Below the pieces are notes generated by a model. It saw only the letters and a program-made list of their open reading frames with translations. It had not been told where the DNA came from and ran no database searches. A DNA stretch of 64,000 nucleotides, from NCBI RefSeq assembly GCF_002362255.1, contig NZ_LPVV01000010.1, positions 62,001 through 126,000 of the forward strand, read 5' to 3'. This document shows, in pieces, positions 8,140 to 16,324 of this stretch. Every line of letters starts with the position of its first letter. The first letter of the stretch is position 1. This stretch comes from Microbacterium sp. SZ1. GTDB taxonomy: Bacteria > Actinomycetota > Actinomycetes > Actinomycetales > Microbacteriaceae. The position numbers were made by a program, and so were the translations under genes.

Positions 8140-9660
8140 TCAGCGCTGTGCTTCGCTGATGCCGAACAGCTCGAACGGGTGCGTGAGTCGCCACCACGGA
8201 TCCGGTCCCTCGACGTCGGCCTCGAGGGCGAGCGGCGTGACGACCGAGTCGAGAGGGCCTGCCACCAGCAGTGTCCCGACCGCGTCTCCGTCGCCACGGT
8301 GGTCGCCGAGATCGAACGTGGGGGTGCTCTGCGCGCCCGCGCCGTTCCACAGCACGACGTCGGAGTCCTGCGCGGTGACGATGTCGATCGTCGTGCCCCA
8401 CAGCGTCGTGACGGTGCCGACGACCGTTCCCTTCGGCACTGCCGGCTCCTGGGCGGTGAGGGCGGCCTCGACCTGGGCGAACAGCGCCCGCGTCTCAGCC
8501 AATCGCTGCTCGTCGTCGGCCTGTCCGAGCACGGCGGCGTACATGCGCACCGTGGTGTCGTCGACCGTGATGTCCTTGGCCGTCAGCAGGTTCCAGCTCT
8601 CGCCGAGGGTTCCCGTCTTCACGCCGACGACTCCGGCATCCGCCAGCATCCCGTTCGTGTTCACGACGGTCCCCGCGCCGGGCAGGTCGACCGACGTCGT
8701 GCTGACGATGCTCGCGAACACGGGGTTCTGCATGGCGCGCTCCGCGAGGGCGACGAGCGCCTCGGGGGTCGCGGTGTTCCGGGCGTCGAAGCCCGAGGGG
8801 GTGACGACGGTGATGCCCTCCAGGCCGCGGTCGCGCAGCCACACCTGCGCGGCGGAGGCGAAGGCAGCCTCCGATCCCCAGATCTCGCGCGCGAGCCGGT
8901 CGATGTAGTTGTTGGCCGACCCCATGAGCGTGCCCTGCAGGAGCTGGTACTCCGTGAGCGTGCCGCCGACCGGCACGTCGAGCGCAGACTGATCCGAGCG
9001 CCGATACTGCCAGTACGAGAGGTTGTCGGCGCGGGTGAACGCGAACTCGGGTCCCTGCTCACCGGGCTGCAGCGGCATCTTGTCGAGCACCATGAGGCTC
9101 GACACGACCTTCGTCACGCTCGCGATCGCGGCGGGGTCCAGCGTCGACGCGGTCGTGTTGATGCCGCCCACACCGACCGCGGCGCTTCCCTGCGCAGGCC
9201 AGAGGATGCCGGCGGCCGGCGCGGCCGTCGACGCGAACTCCGTGGCCTGCACGGTCGGGGGGACCTCGTGCAGCGGCCACAGCATCGTCGCCCCGGCGTA
9301 CGTGCCGACGAGGCCGACGAGCACGCCGATCGGCACGAACACCCCCGCGGAAGCTGCCCGGGGGCGGAGGCGTGCGCCCCTCATGATCGTGCTCGCCGCA
9401 TCCGGTTCGGCGTCCGCGGTCAGCGACGGCACCGTCGTCGCGTCCGCGACGGTCGACGCGTCGACCCAGGTGAGCGCGGTGGCGGCGGTTCCGTCCTCGG
9501 CCCAGCGCGCTTCCGGACCTCCGTCGATGTCTCGCATGCCGAGCTCGTCCATGCCGTCGCGATCCGCCGGCGGGGCGGGGCGCGTCAGAGCAGGGGTCGC
9601 CTCGTTCGTGGTCGCGGACGGTGCGACAGAGGTGGCCTCGGCGGAGTCTGGAGCGGTCAC
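8140..9660 (-). CDS. D-alanyl-D-alanine carboxypeptidase (S11 family), membrane-anchored
   Basis: 506 residues starting at GTG 9660. About 105 cytoplasmic residues rich in Ala, Thr and Asp precede one membrane segment (VFVPIGVLVGLVGTYAGATM, ~107-126) and an extracellular penicillin-binding domain. All three active-site motifs are present: SVTK at ~181-184 (nucleophile Ser, general base Lys), SAN at ~248-250 and KTG at ~348-350. It should trim the terminal D-Ala of peptidoglycan stem peptides outside the membrane. The long cytoplasmic N-terminus is unusual for DacA-type enzymes, which normally carry a cleavable signal peptide. A TACCGT box at 9667-9672 lies 6 nt before the GTG (leaderless). 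Confidence 0.88.
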   Translation of the reverse strand: MTAPDSAEATSVAPSATTNEATPALTRPAPPADRDGMDELGMRDIDGGPEARWAEDGTAATALTWVDASTVADATTVPSLTADAEPDAASTIMRGARLRPRAASAGVFVPIGVLVGLVGTYAGATMLWPLHEVPPTVQATEFASTAAPAAGILWPAQGSAAVGVGGINTTASTLDPAAIASVTKVVSSLMVLDKMPLQPGEQGPEFAFTRADNLSYWQYRRSDQSALDVPVGGTLTEYQLLQGTLMGSANNYIDRLAREIWGSEAAFASAAQVWLRDRGLEGITVVTPSGFDARNTATPEALVALAERAMQNPVFASIVSTTSVDLPGAGTVVNTNGMLADAGVVGVKTGTLGESWNLLTAKDITVDDTTVRMYAAVLGQADDEQRLAETRALFAQVEAALTAQEPAVPKGTVVGTVTTLWGTTIDIVTAQDSDVVLWNGAGAQSTPTFDLGDHRGDGDAVGTLLVAGPLDSVVTPLALEADVEGPDPWWRLTHPFELFGISEAQR

Positions 9661-9736
9661 CCCCTCACGGTAACCGAATCACCGACGAGAACCGTGGTGC
9701 GTAGGACGGAGACGACACAAGTGTCGGCCGACTCGG

Positions 9737-9742
9737 TAAGAT
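9737..9742 (+). promoter_or_regulatory. -10 box for the TPP riboswitch transcript (TAAGAT)
   Basis: TAAGAT is followed about 7-12 nt later by the first base of the riboswitch aptamer, the spacing expected for a start near the 5' edge of the aptamer. The -35 region (around 9714-9719) is weak. Confidence 0.5.
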
Positions 9743-9753
9743 CGACAGCACAA

Positions 9754-9842
9754 CCACGGGAGTCCGGCGAGCCGGGCTGAGAGGGAGCGAATCGCGCTTC
9801 GACCGTCGAACCTGATCTGGGTCATGCCAGCGCAGGGAGGAG
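9754..9842 (+). ncRNA. TPP riboswitch (THI element)
   Basis: The conserved core is present in order: CACGGGAGTCC (9756 on), GGGCTGAGAGGG ending near 9785, then AACCTGATCTGGGTCATGCC and AGCGCAGGGAGG (9809-9840). These are the hallmark segments of the thiamine pyrophosphate aptamer. The GGGAGGAG at its 3' end (9835-9842) is also the Shine-Dalgarno for the ATG at 9849, so ligand-stabilised pairing would directly hide the ribosome binding site. It controls the ykoE-ykoD-ykoC operon and confirms a thiamine-related substrate. Confidence 0.95.
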
Positions 9843-9848
9843 CATTCA

Positions 9849-10502
9849 ATGAGCACATCCACGTCCGGATCCACCACCGGATCCGCCGCCACCGCACCCG
9901 CGAAGGGGCTCGGCCGCCCGGGGCTCTGGCGCTGGCGGGTCGTCGACATCGTCGTCGCCAGCGTCATCGCCGTCGCCTGCGCCGTGATCTTCCTGCTGTG
10001 GAACGTCGGGTACGAGGTTCCCAGCAGCCTGCTCAAGCCGCTCCTGCCGGGCGTGCAGGGTCTGCTGGCTGGACCCTGGCTGATCGCCGGAGTCCTCGGC
10101 GGACTCATCATCCGCAAGCCCGGTGCCGCGCTCTACACCGAGCTCGTCGCCGCGGTCATCTCCGCCCTGGTCGGCAACGCATGGGGGCCGCTCACGATCG
10201 TGTCCGGCATCGTGCAGGGCCTGGGGGCGGAGCTGATCCTCCTCGTCTTCCTCTACGGCGTCTGGCGGCTGCCGGTCGCAATGCTCGCGGGCGCGGGCGC
10301 CGGTCTCGCCTGCGGCATCAACGACCGCATCCTCTGGTACGCGGGTGCCGACACTCTGTTCACCGTCGTCTATATCGTGTCGACGACCATCTCAGGCGCG
10401 GTCATCGCCGGTCTCGGCGGCTGGTTGATCGCGCGAGGGCTCGCCGCCACGGGAGCCCTCGGTCGGTTCGCCGCTGGCCGCGAGGTCACCGCACGGGTGT
10501 GA
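9849..10502 (+). CDS. ykoE: Thiamine/HMP ECF transporter substrate-binding membrane protein YkoE
   Basis: 217 residues. A Ser/Thr/Ala-rich N-terminus (~30 residues) is followed by five to six hydrophobic segments, beginning RVVDIVVASVIAVACAVIFL. The GNAWGPLTIVSGIVQGLGAE region resembles YkoE, the substrate-capture (S) component for thiamine or its hydroxymethylpyrimidine precursor. It is the first gene after the TPP riboswitch and overlaps the next gene by 4 nt (GTGTGA arrangement). Function follows from family plus riboswitch; thiamine versus HMP cannot be separated from sequence. Confidence 0.9.
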   Translation: MSTSTSGSTTGSAATAPAKGLGRPGLWRWRVVDIVVASVIAVACAVIFLLWNVGYEVPSSLLKPLLPGVQGLLAGPWLIAGVLGGLIIRKPGAALYTELVAAVISALVGNAWGPLTIVSGIVQGLGAELILLVFLYGVWRLPVAMLAGAGAGLACGINDRILWYAGADTLFTVVYIVSTTISGAVIAGLGGWLIARGLAATGALGRFAAGREVTARV

Positions 10503-11959
10503 CGAGCCCCGTGCAGCCGGCCGCGCTCGAGGCGCGCGGCTGGGGGTGGCGCTACGCCACGAGACGTCGCTGGGTGCTCCGCGATGTCGAGCTGCGCATC
10601 GAGCCGGGAGAGCACGTGCTGCTGCTCGGCGCATCCGGCTCGGGAAAGTCCACGCTGCTGCAGGGCTTCGGCGGCGTGCTCGGCGGAGCGGACGAGGGCG
10701 AGACCCTCGGCGACCTGCTCGTTGACGGGCGGGCGCCGGTCGACGCGCGCGGACGAGTCGGCATGGTGCTGCAGGACCCCGACACCCAGACGATCCTCGC
10801 CCGGGTCGGCGACGACGCCGCGTTCGGCTGTGAGAACCTCGGCATCCCGAGAGACGAGATCTGGCCGCGGGTGCGGGAGGCGCTGGATGCCGTGCAGCTC
10901 GACGTCGCGCTCGATCGCTCGACCGCGGCTCTGTCGGGCGGACAGAAGCAGCGTCTCGCGCTGGCCGGCGTGCTCGCGATGCGCCCTGGCGCGATCCTGC
11001 TGGACGAACCCACCGCGAACCTCGACCCGGACGGGGTGAGGGAGGTGCGGGATGCCGTGGGCGCGGCGCTCGACCGCACCGGTGCGACGCTCGTGGTCAT
11101 CGAGCACCGCATCGACGTCTGGCTTCCCCTTGTGACCAGGGTGATCGTGCTCGGCGCGGGCGATGACGGCACGGTCGTGCTGGCCGACGGCAGCCCCGAG
11201 GTCGTGCTGGGGGAGCGAGGCGCCGAGCTCGCGGCATCCGGCGTCTGGGTTCCGGGCCACCCGCCTGTGCTACCGCCTGCGCCCCTCTCCGCGCCCGGCG
11301 AGCCGCTCGTCGAGGCGCACTCCCTGCAGGTGTCGCGCCGGCGAGGGCTCCCGGTGGCGGGCCCGTTCGACCTCGCCGTACGCGCGGGCGAGGTGCTGGG
11401 CATCACCGGACCGAACGGCGCGGGCAAGTCGACCCTCGGACTCACTCTGGCCGGGCTGATCCCCGCCGAAGCGGGCGTCGTGAGAGCGACGCCGACCCTC
11501 GCAAACGGCGAGACGCCCGATCCGCTCCGATGGTCGTCGCGGGCGCTGCTGACGCGCATCGCGACGGTGCTGCAGACCCCCGAGCACCAGCTGCTCGCGA
11601 AGACCGTGCGTGAAGAGCTCGCGGTCGGCCCCCGCGCCCTGCGGCTCCCGTCGGACGAGATCGCGGCCCGCACCGACGACCTCCTCGTTCGGCTGCGGCT
11701 CCGGGCCCTCGCGGACGCCAATCCTTACACACTGTCCGGTGGGGAGAAACGGCGGCTGACGGTGGCCGCGGCGATCGCCACACGCCCGCGGATGCTCGTG
11801 CTCGACGAGCCCACCTTCGGTCAGGATGCCGTGACCTGGGGCGAGCTGGTGGCCCTGATCGCCGCTCTCCGCGACGAGGGCACCGCGATCGTCGCGATCA
11901 GTCACGACGAGGCCGTGCTCGACGCCCTGCATGCTCGGCGGATCGAGGTCGGCCGATGA
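10499..11959 (+). CDS. ykoD: ECF transporter duplicated ATPase YkoD
   Basis: 486 residues from GTG 10499, made of two fused ABC ATPase domains. First domain: Walker A GASGSGKST at ~44, signature ALSGGQKQRLALAG, Walker B AILLDEPTANLDPD. Second domain: Walker A GPNGAGKST at ~304, signature TLSGGEKRRLTVAA, Walker B MLVLDEPTFGQD. Both have Q-loop and switch-His regions. This replaces the EcfA/EcfA' pair and powers uptake together with YkoC and YkoE. Start and stop both overlap the neighbours by 4 nt, giving tight operon coupling. The frame is open far upstream inside ykoE, but the GTG at 10499 gives the normal N-terminus. Confidence 0.93.
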   Translation: MTSPVQPAALEARGWGWRYATRRRWVLRDVELRIEPGEHVLLLGASGSGKSTLLQGFGGVLGGADEGETLGDLLVDGRAPVDARGRVGMVLQDPDTQTILARVGDDAAFGCENLGIPRDEIWPRVREALDAVQLDVALDRSTAALSGGQKQRLALAGVLAMRPGAILLDEPTANLDPDGVREVRDAVGAALDRTGATLVVIEHRIDVWLPLVTRVIVLGAGDDGTVVLADGSPEVVLGERGAELAASGVWVPGHPPVLPPAPLSAPGEPLVEAHSLQVSRRRGLPVAGPFDLAVRAGEVLGITGPNGAGKSTLGLTLAGLIPAEAGVVRATPTLANGETPDPLRWSSRALLTRIATVLQTPEHQLLAKTVREELAVGPRALRLPSDEIAARTDDLLVRLRLRALADANPYTLSGGEKRRLTVAAAIATRPRMLVLDEPTFGQDAVTWGELVALIAALRDEGTAIVAISHDEAVLDALHARRIEVGR

Positions 11960-12753
11960 TCGACCCGCTGACCGCCCGCGTCGAGCGCACAGGAACCATC
12001 GCGCCGCGCTCGGCGCTCGCGAAGCTCGCCGCCGCGCTGCTCATCGCACTGCCGCTCGTGCTGACAATCGATGTCGTCTCGGCATCCGTCGCCCTCCTGC
12101 TGGAGATCCCGCTGCTGATGCTCGCCGGGCTACGGGCCCGGGAGTTCTGGCTCCGCACCGCGGTGCTGTGGGTCGCCGCACCCCTGAGCGCGGTCACGAT
12201 CGCGCTCTACGGCGCGACGAGCGGCACCGTGCACTTCGAGTGGCTCGTGATGCGCGTCAGCGACGGATCGCTCGCGCTCGCCGCCGCGACCGCGGTGCGC
12301 GTGCTCGCGATCGGTCTGCCGGCCGTCGTGCTCTTCGTAACCGTCGATCCGACCGATCTCGCCGACGACCTCGCCCAGCGACTGCGCCTGCCGGCTCGGT
12401 TCGTGGTCGGTGCTTTGGCCGGGATGCGGATGCTGGGCCTGCTCGCCGACGACTGGCGTGCCCTGGCCCTGGCCAGGCGGGCGCGCGGCGTGGCCGATGA
12501 AGGCAGGGTGCGCCGCGCGTTCGGCATGGCGTTCGCACTGTTCGTGCTGGCGATCCGGCGCGGTTCGTCGCTCGCCACGGCGATGGAGGCGCGAGGATTC
12601 GGTGGCACAGGCGCGCGTTCCTGGGCGCGCCCGTCGCGGTGGGACCGACGCGACACCGCGCTCGTCGTCGTGGCGGCTGTCATCCCCGTCGTCGCGATCG
12701 GCGTCGCCGTGCTCTCGGGGGCGTGGAACTTCATCCTCGGCCCGACGGCCTGA
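11956..12753 (+). CDS. ykoC: ECF transporter transmembrane component YkoC (EcfT/CbiQ family)
   Basis: 265 residues beginning with ATG that overlaps the ykoD stop (ATGA). The N-terminus (SALAKLAAALLIALPLVLT) is followed by four to five membrane segments. The EcfT coupling region is seen as ALARRARGVADEGRVRR (~170-186), where the A-R-G type motif contacts the ATPases. It couples ATP hydrolysis by YkoD to movement of YkoE. It is the last gene of the thiamine-type operon. Confidence 0.9.
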   Translation: MIDPLTARVERTGTIAPRSALAKLAAALLIALPLVLTIDVVSASVALLLEIPLLMLAGLRAREFWLRTAVLWVAAPLSAVTIALYGATSGTVHFEWLVMRVSDGSLALAAATAVRVLAIGLPAVVLFVTVDPTDLADDLAQRLRLPARFVVGALAGMRMLGLLADDWRALALARRARGVADEGRVRRAFGMAFALFVLAIRRGSSLATAMEARGFGGTGARSWARPSRWDRRDTALVVVAAVIPVVAIGVAVLSGAWNFILGPTA

Positions 12754-12848
12754 CCGCCGCCCGCCCACCGCGCACAGCACCGCACAGCATCCCGATATTC
12801 AGCTTTCTCATAGCGAGCGCATCCGCGGATTCGCTAGCATCGAGGTAA

Positions 12849-12944
12849 CCCAAGGGGAGTACTCCGCCACGGGCGGCTCGTCATTACGGATGTCCCTGCA
12901 TCCCGGGTCCCCGGTCCTCGTTCGAGGATGGAGAAGACCTTGGC
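12849..12944 (+). ncRNA. yybP-ykoY (manganese) riboswitch
   Basis: The motif AAGGGGAGTA (12852-12861) is followed by a paired GC stem, CGTCATTACGG (about 12889-12899 on the leader) and a second hairpin (GGTCCTCGTTCGAGGATG). It closes with GAAGACCTTGG; CCAAGG at 12850-12855 pairs with CCTTGG at 12938-12943 as the basal stem. This is the yybP-ykoY layout, which senses Mn2+. It precedes a terC family gene, one of the gene types most often controlled by this riboswitch. Confidence 0.85.
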
Positions 12945-12978
12945 GTAGACCCTGTCGCGCCATCTCTCGGAGACCCCT

Positions 12979-14019
12979 GTGAACATCACTCCCCTGGTCT
13001 GGATCATCACGATCCTCGTCACGATCGCCTTCTTCGTGTACGAGTTCTTCGCGCACGTCCGCAAGCCGCACGAACCGACGGTCGGCGAGTCCGCCCGCTG
13101 GTCGGCCTTCTACATCGGCCTCGCGCTGCTGTTCGGCGTCGGCATCGGCATGGTCTCCGGGTGGGAGTTCGGCGGCGAGTACTTCGCGGGCTACCTCACC
13201 GAGAAGGCCCTGTCGATCGACAACCTCTTCGTGTTCCTCATCGTGATGGCCGGGTTCGCGGTGCCCAAGATCTACCAGCAGAAGGTGCTGATGATCGGCA
13301 TCGTGATCGCGCTCATCATGCGCGGCGCGTTCATCGCCGTGGGCGCCACGCTGATCGAGAACTTCTCCTGGATCTTCTACCTGTTCGGCGCCCTGCTGCT
13401 CGTGCTCGCATACCGGCAGGCCTTCGTCAGCGGCGACCACAACCCTGCCGACGGACGGTTCATGCGCTTCGTGCGCCGCATCCTCCCCGTGAGCGACGAG
13501 TACGACGGCGACCGTCTCACGGTCGTCAAGGCGGGCCGCCGCTTCGTGACGCCGATGTTCCTCGTCATCATCGCGATCGGCTTCGTCGACCTCATCTTCG
13601 CTGTCGACTCAATCCCCGCGATCTACGGTCTGACGGAGGAGGCGTACATCGTCTTCACCGCCAACGCCTTCGCCCTCATGGGTCTGCGCCAGCTGTACTT
13701 CCTCATCGGCGGTCTGCTCGAGCGCCTCGTGTACCTCGCGCAGGGTCTCGCCGTCATCCTCGCCTTCATCGGCGTCAAGCTCGTGCTCCACGCGATGCAC
13801 GTCAACGAGCTGCCGTTCATCAACGGCGGCGAGCCGATGCTGTGGGCTCCCGAGATCCCGATCTGGTTCTCGCTCGTGTTCATCGGCGCGACGATCGCCG
13901 TCGCGACGGTCGCGAGCCTCGCCAAGACCCGCCGCGACGACCGCCGCGCCGCCCTCGACTCCTCCTCCGCAGGCACTCCCGCCGACACCACCCCTCGCAC
14001 AGACAAGGAACCCTCGTGA
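12979..14019 (+). CDS. TerC family integral membrane protein (probable Mn2+ exporter)
   Basis: 346 residues from GTG 12979. About eight to nine membrane segments are visible. The TerC signature is GYLTEKALSIDNLFVF (~71-86) and the second half has GFVDLIFAVDSIPAIYGLTE (~199-218); the acidic residues in these two segments are the presumed metal ligands. Alx/YceF-type TerC proteins export Mn2+, and control by the preceding yybP-ykoY riboswitch agrees. The C-terminal ~35 residues are hydrophilic and Thr/Ser/Asp-rich. An alternative is a general tellurium-resistance TerC; the riboswitch favours manganese. Confidence 0.9.
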   Translation: MNITPLVWIITILVTIAFFVYEFFAHVRKPHEPTVGESARWSAFYIGLALLFGVGIGMVSGWEFGGEYFAGYLTEKALSIDNLFVFLIVMAGFAVPKIYQQKVLMIGIVIALIMRGAFIAVGATLIENFSWIFYLFGALLLVLAYRQAFVSGDHNPADGRFMRFVRRILPVSDEYDGDRLTVVKAGRRFVTPMFLVIIAIGFVDLIFAVDSIPAIYGLTEEAYIVFTANAFALMGLRQLYFLIGGLLERLVYLAQGLAVILAFIGVKLVLHAMHVNELPFINGGEPMLWAPEIPIWFSLVFIGATIAVATVASLAKTRRDDRRAALDSSSAGTPADTTPRTDKEPS

Positions 14020-14110
14020 ACAAGTCGCGCCGCTCCGACGCGTCCGCAGACCCTGACAGACCCGGCGCCCGAATGACCTCGGGCACCCCCGGACCGCAGA
14101 GGTCGACCCG

Positions 14111-15424
14111 ATGATGGGCGACCTGCTGTGGAACATCGCTCTCGTCCTCGTCTTCGTGCTCGTCGGCGGCGTCTTCGCCGCGACGGAGATGGCGTTGGTG
14201 ACGCTGCGCGAGAGCCAGATCAACGCGATCGCGGCCCGCGGGCGCCGCGGCGCGAAGGTCGCGGGCCTCGCGCGCAACCCGAACACGTTCCTCTCGGCCG
14301 TGCAGATCGGCGTCACCGTGGCCGGCTTCGCGTCGGCCGCCTACGGCGCCACCTCGATCGCACCGTCGGTCGCGCCGCTCCTGCAGTCGCTCGGCCTCGA
14401 CGAGCAGCTGTCGTTCACTCTCGCGACGGTCATCCTCACCCTGCTGATCGCGTACCTGTCGCTCGTGCTCGGCGAGCTCGTGCCCAAGCGTCTGGCGATC
14501 CAGCGCAACGCGCAGTTCGCCTACGCCGTGGCCCCGGTTCTCGACGGCTTCGCGACCGTGATGCGGCCGGTCATCTGGCTGCTCTCGGTCTCGACCAACG
14601 CCCTCGTGCGTCTGCTCGGCGGAGATCCGCACAAGACGGCCGACGAGCTCAGCGAAGAGGAGCTGCGCGACATCGTCGCGACGCACCAGAGCCTCCCCGA
14701 TGACGAGCGCCGCATCCTCGACGACGTGCTGTCGCTGCGCGACCGCCAGGTCAGCGAGGTCATGCGCCCCAGGCCCGAGGTCGTCGCGCTCGACGGCACC
14801 GCCACGATCGCCGAGTCGATGGCGCAGGTGACCGAGCTGCCATTCTCGCGGTACCCGGTGGTCGACGCCTCGATCGACGATATCGTGGGCTTCGTGCACG
14901 TGCGCGACCTGTTCGAGGCCGCTGCGAGCGATGCGTCGCGGACCGTCGACAGCCTCGCCCGACCGGTCGAGTACCTGCCGTCGACCGCGCGGGTGCTGCC
15001 GACGCTCACCCGCCTGCGCGCGGCGGGCCACCACATCGCGGTCGTCGTCGACGAGTACGGCGGCACCGACGGCATCGTCACCCTCGAGGACCTCGTGGAG
15101 GAGGTCGTCGGCGAGATCTTCGACGAGTACGACACGGAGGACCGCATTCCCGCCGCCGGCGGCTCGCTCGACGGTCGCCTCAACCTCGGCGACTTCGCCG
15201 AGATCACCGGTATCGCTCTGCCCCGCGGCGCGTCCGACACCGTCGCGGGCTTCGTGACGGAGATGCTCGGCCGCCTCGCGGTCGTGGGCGACGCGGTCGA
15301 GGTGCCAGGCGCGACGATCCGGGTCACGGCCGTCGACCGCCGGCGCATCTCCGAGATCAGGGTCGTGCTGCACGACGAGTCCGACGCGTCCGGCGAATCC
15401 TCCGCCGAGAACGCTCCCGTCTGA
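14111..15424 (+). CDS. CNNM/CorC family protein with CBS pair (hemolysin-C-like)
   Basis: 437 residues; a second ATG at 14114 is equally possible. The N-terminal CNNM membrane domain (~1-190) opens LLWNIALVLVFVLVGGVFAA and contains GELVPKRLAIQ. A tandem CBS domain (~205-330; VMRPRPEVVALDG, RYPVVDASIDDIVGFVH, VVVDEYGGTDGIVTLEDLVE) and a C-terminal CorC/HlyC transporter-associated domain follow. Family members are linked to Mg2+/Co2+ homeostasis or efflux. It lies 91 nt after terC on the same strand, so the Mn riboswitch transcript may extend into it; that is inference. Confidence 0.88.
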   Translation: MMGDLLWNIALVLVFVLVGGVFAATEMALVTLRESQINAIAARGRRGAKVAGLARNPNTFLSAVQIGVTVAGFASAAYGATSIAPSVAPLLQSLGLDEQLSFTLATVILTLLIAYLSLVLGELVPKRLAIQRNAQFAYAVAPVLDGFATVMRPVIWLLSVSTNALVRLLGGDPHKTADELSEEELRDIVATHQSLPDDERRILDDVLSLRDRQVSEVMRPRPEVVALDGTATIAESMAQVTELPFSRYPVVDASIDDIVGFVHVRDLFEAAASDASRTVDSLARPVEYLPSTARVLPTLTRLRAAGHHIAVVVDEYGGTDGIVTLEDLVEEVVGEIFDEYDTEDRIPAAGGSLDGRLNLGDFAEITGIALPRGASDTVAGFVTEMLGRLAVVGDAVEVPGATIRVTAVDRRRISEIRVVLHDESDASGESSAENAPV

Positions 15425-15440
15425 TCCTGCTCGACCGCTG

Positions 15441-15473
15441 CCGGCGGCTCAGGTCTCGTTCCAGAGCCGCCGG
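15441..15473. terminator. Inverted repeat at convergent gene ends
   Basis: CCGGCGGCTC (15441-15450) and GAGCCGCCGG (15464-15473) pair perfectly across a 13-nt loop. The repeat overlaps the last codons and stop of the reverse-strand kinase gene (15449) and follows the CNNM gene stop by 16 nt. Confidence 0.65.
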
Positions 15474-16174
15474 TAGTAGTCGATTCTCGCGCGGTCGGGC
15501 TCCACGCCGTACGCCTCGATGAGTGCGTCCTCCCACCCCGGGCCGAAGTTCCACTGTGTGCTCATCGACGCGACCGCGATGTCCGCCCAGCGGTCAGCGA
15601 CGCCCAGCGCCGCGAGGTCGACGTGGCCGAGCGGGCGGCTGTCGTCGTCGAGCAGGGTGTTCGGCATGCAGGCGTCGCCATGGCACACGACGAGCACGTC
15701 GACGGGCGGGGGAGTCCGCAGATCGTCAGGGACGCGGATGCCGCGCACCGCCGCGTTCGCCATGCGCGACGCCGGGTCCCACGACCACGGGCACTCAGCC
15801 ACCGGAAGCGCGTCGTGCAGTTCTCGGAGGCCGCGACCCACGGCCCGCACCGCCGTCTCCGGATCGGCGATCCACCGGGGGTCGACCGCACTGCGTCCGG
15901 AGAGAGCCGCCGTCACGAGCCACTCGTGCCCGGCATCCCGTCCCTGCTCCAGGACCTCGGGACCCGTCGTCCAATGGCGCGCCCATCGCATGCGCTCCGC
16001 CTCGTCGCGCATGTTCGCCTCGAGGTCGTGCGGTCCCCACTTGATGTCCCGGCCGTCGTCGGTGCGGAAGGTCACGCCGCCGAGCGCGTTCCGCCAGACG
16101 GGCGTGAGCGCGGCGCCGGCCGCGAGCGAGCGGACGATCTCGGGCACCGGCAGCGCCGCCTCGGGGATGCTCAT
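15449..16174 (-). CDS. Aminoglycoside phosphotransferase-family kinase
   Basis: 241 residues from ATG 16174; the frame is open 33 codons further upstream but the family-like N-terminus begins here. The catalytic loop is CHGDACMPNTLLDD (His-Gly-Asp and Asn in place), followed by the metal-binding segment GHVDLAALGVADRWADIA. The Lys-containing N-lobe segment RDIKWGP aligns with the ATP-binding lysine. The size and HGDxCxPN form match APH(3')-like enzymes. Such proteins phosphorylate aminoglycosides, but chromosomal relatives often have unknown small-molecule substrates, so resistance should not be assumed. Confidence 0.8.
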   Translation of the reverse strand: MSIPEAALPVPEIVRSLAAGAALTPVWRNALGGVTFRTDDGRDIKWGPHDLEANMRDEAERMRWARHWTTGPEVLEQGRDAGHEWLVTAALSGRSAVDPRWIADPETAVRAVGRGLRELHDALPVAECPWSWDPASRMANAAVRGIRVPDDLRTPPPVDVLVVCHGDACMPNTLLDDDSRPLGHVDLAALGVADRWADIAVASMSTQWNFGPGWEDALIEAYGVEPDRARIDYYRRLWNET

Positions 16175-16324
16175 GCGTCCATCCTCGCGGTCGCGCCGGA
16201 AGCTCGGATCCGCCGCGCCGGGTGTCGTAGGCTCGGAGCGATCGATGGCGCGACGCCGCGATCCGGATGACACCGGGAATCAGTTAGGCTGAGACCGAGT
16301 CGCACACGTTCGAAGGAGAACCGC

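Noticed and set aside
14016..14110. Possible small gene starting at the GTG that overlaps the terC stop
   Set aside because: It is out of frame with the CNNM gene and lacks coding character or a recognisable product.
15449..16174. Aminoglycoside resistance gene
   Set aside because: The kinase motifs are present, but chromosomal APH-like proteins often have other substrates and the context gives no sign of a resistance cassette, so resistance is not claimed.
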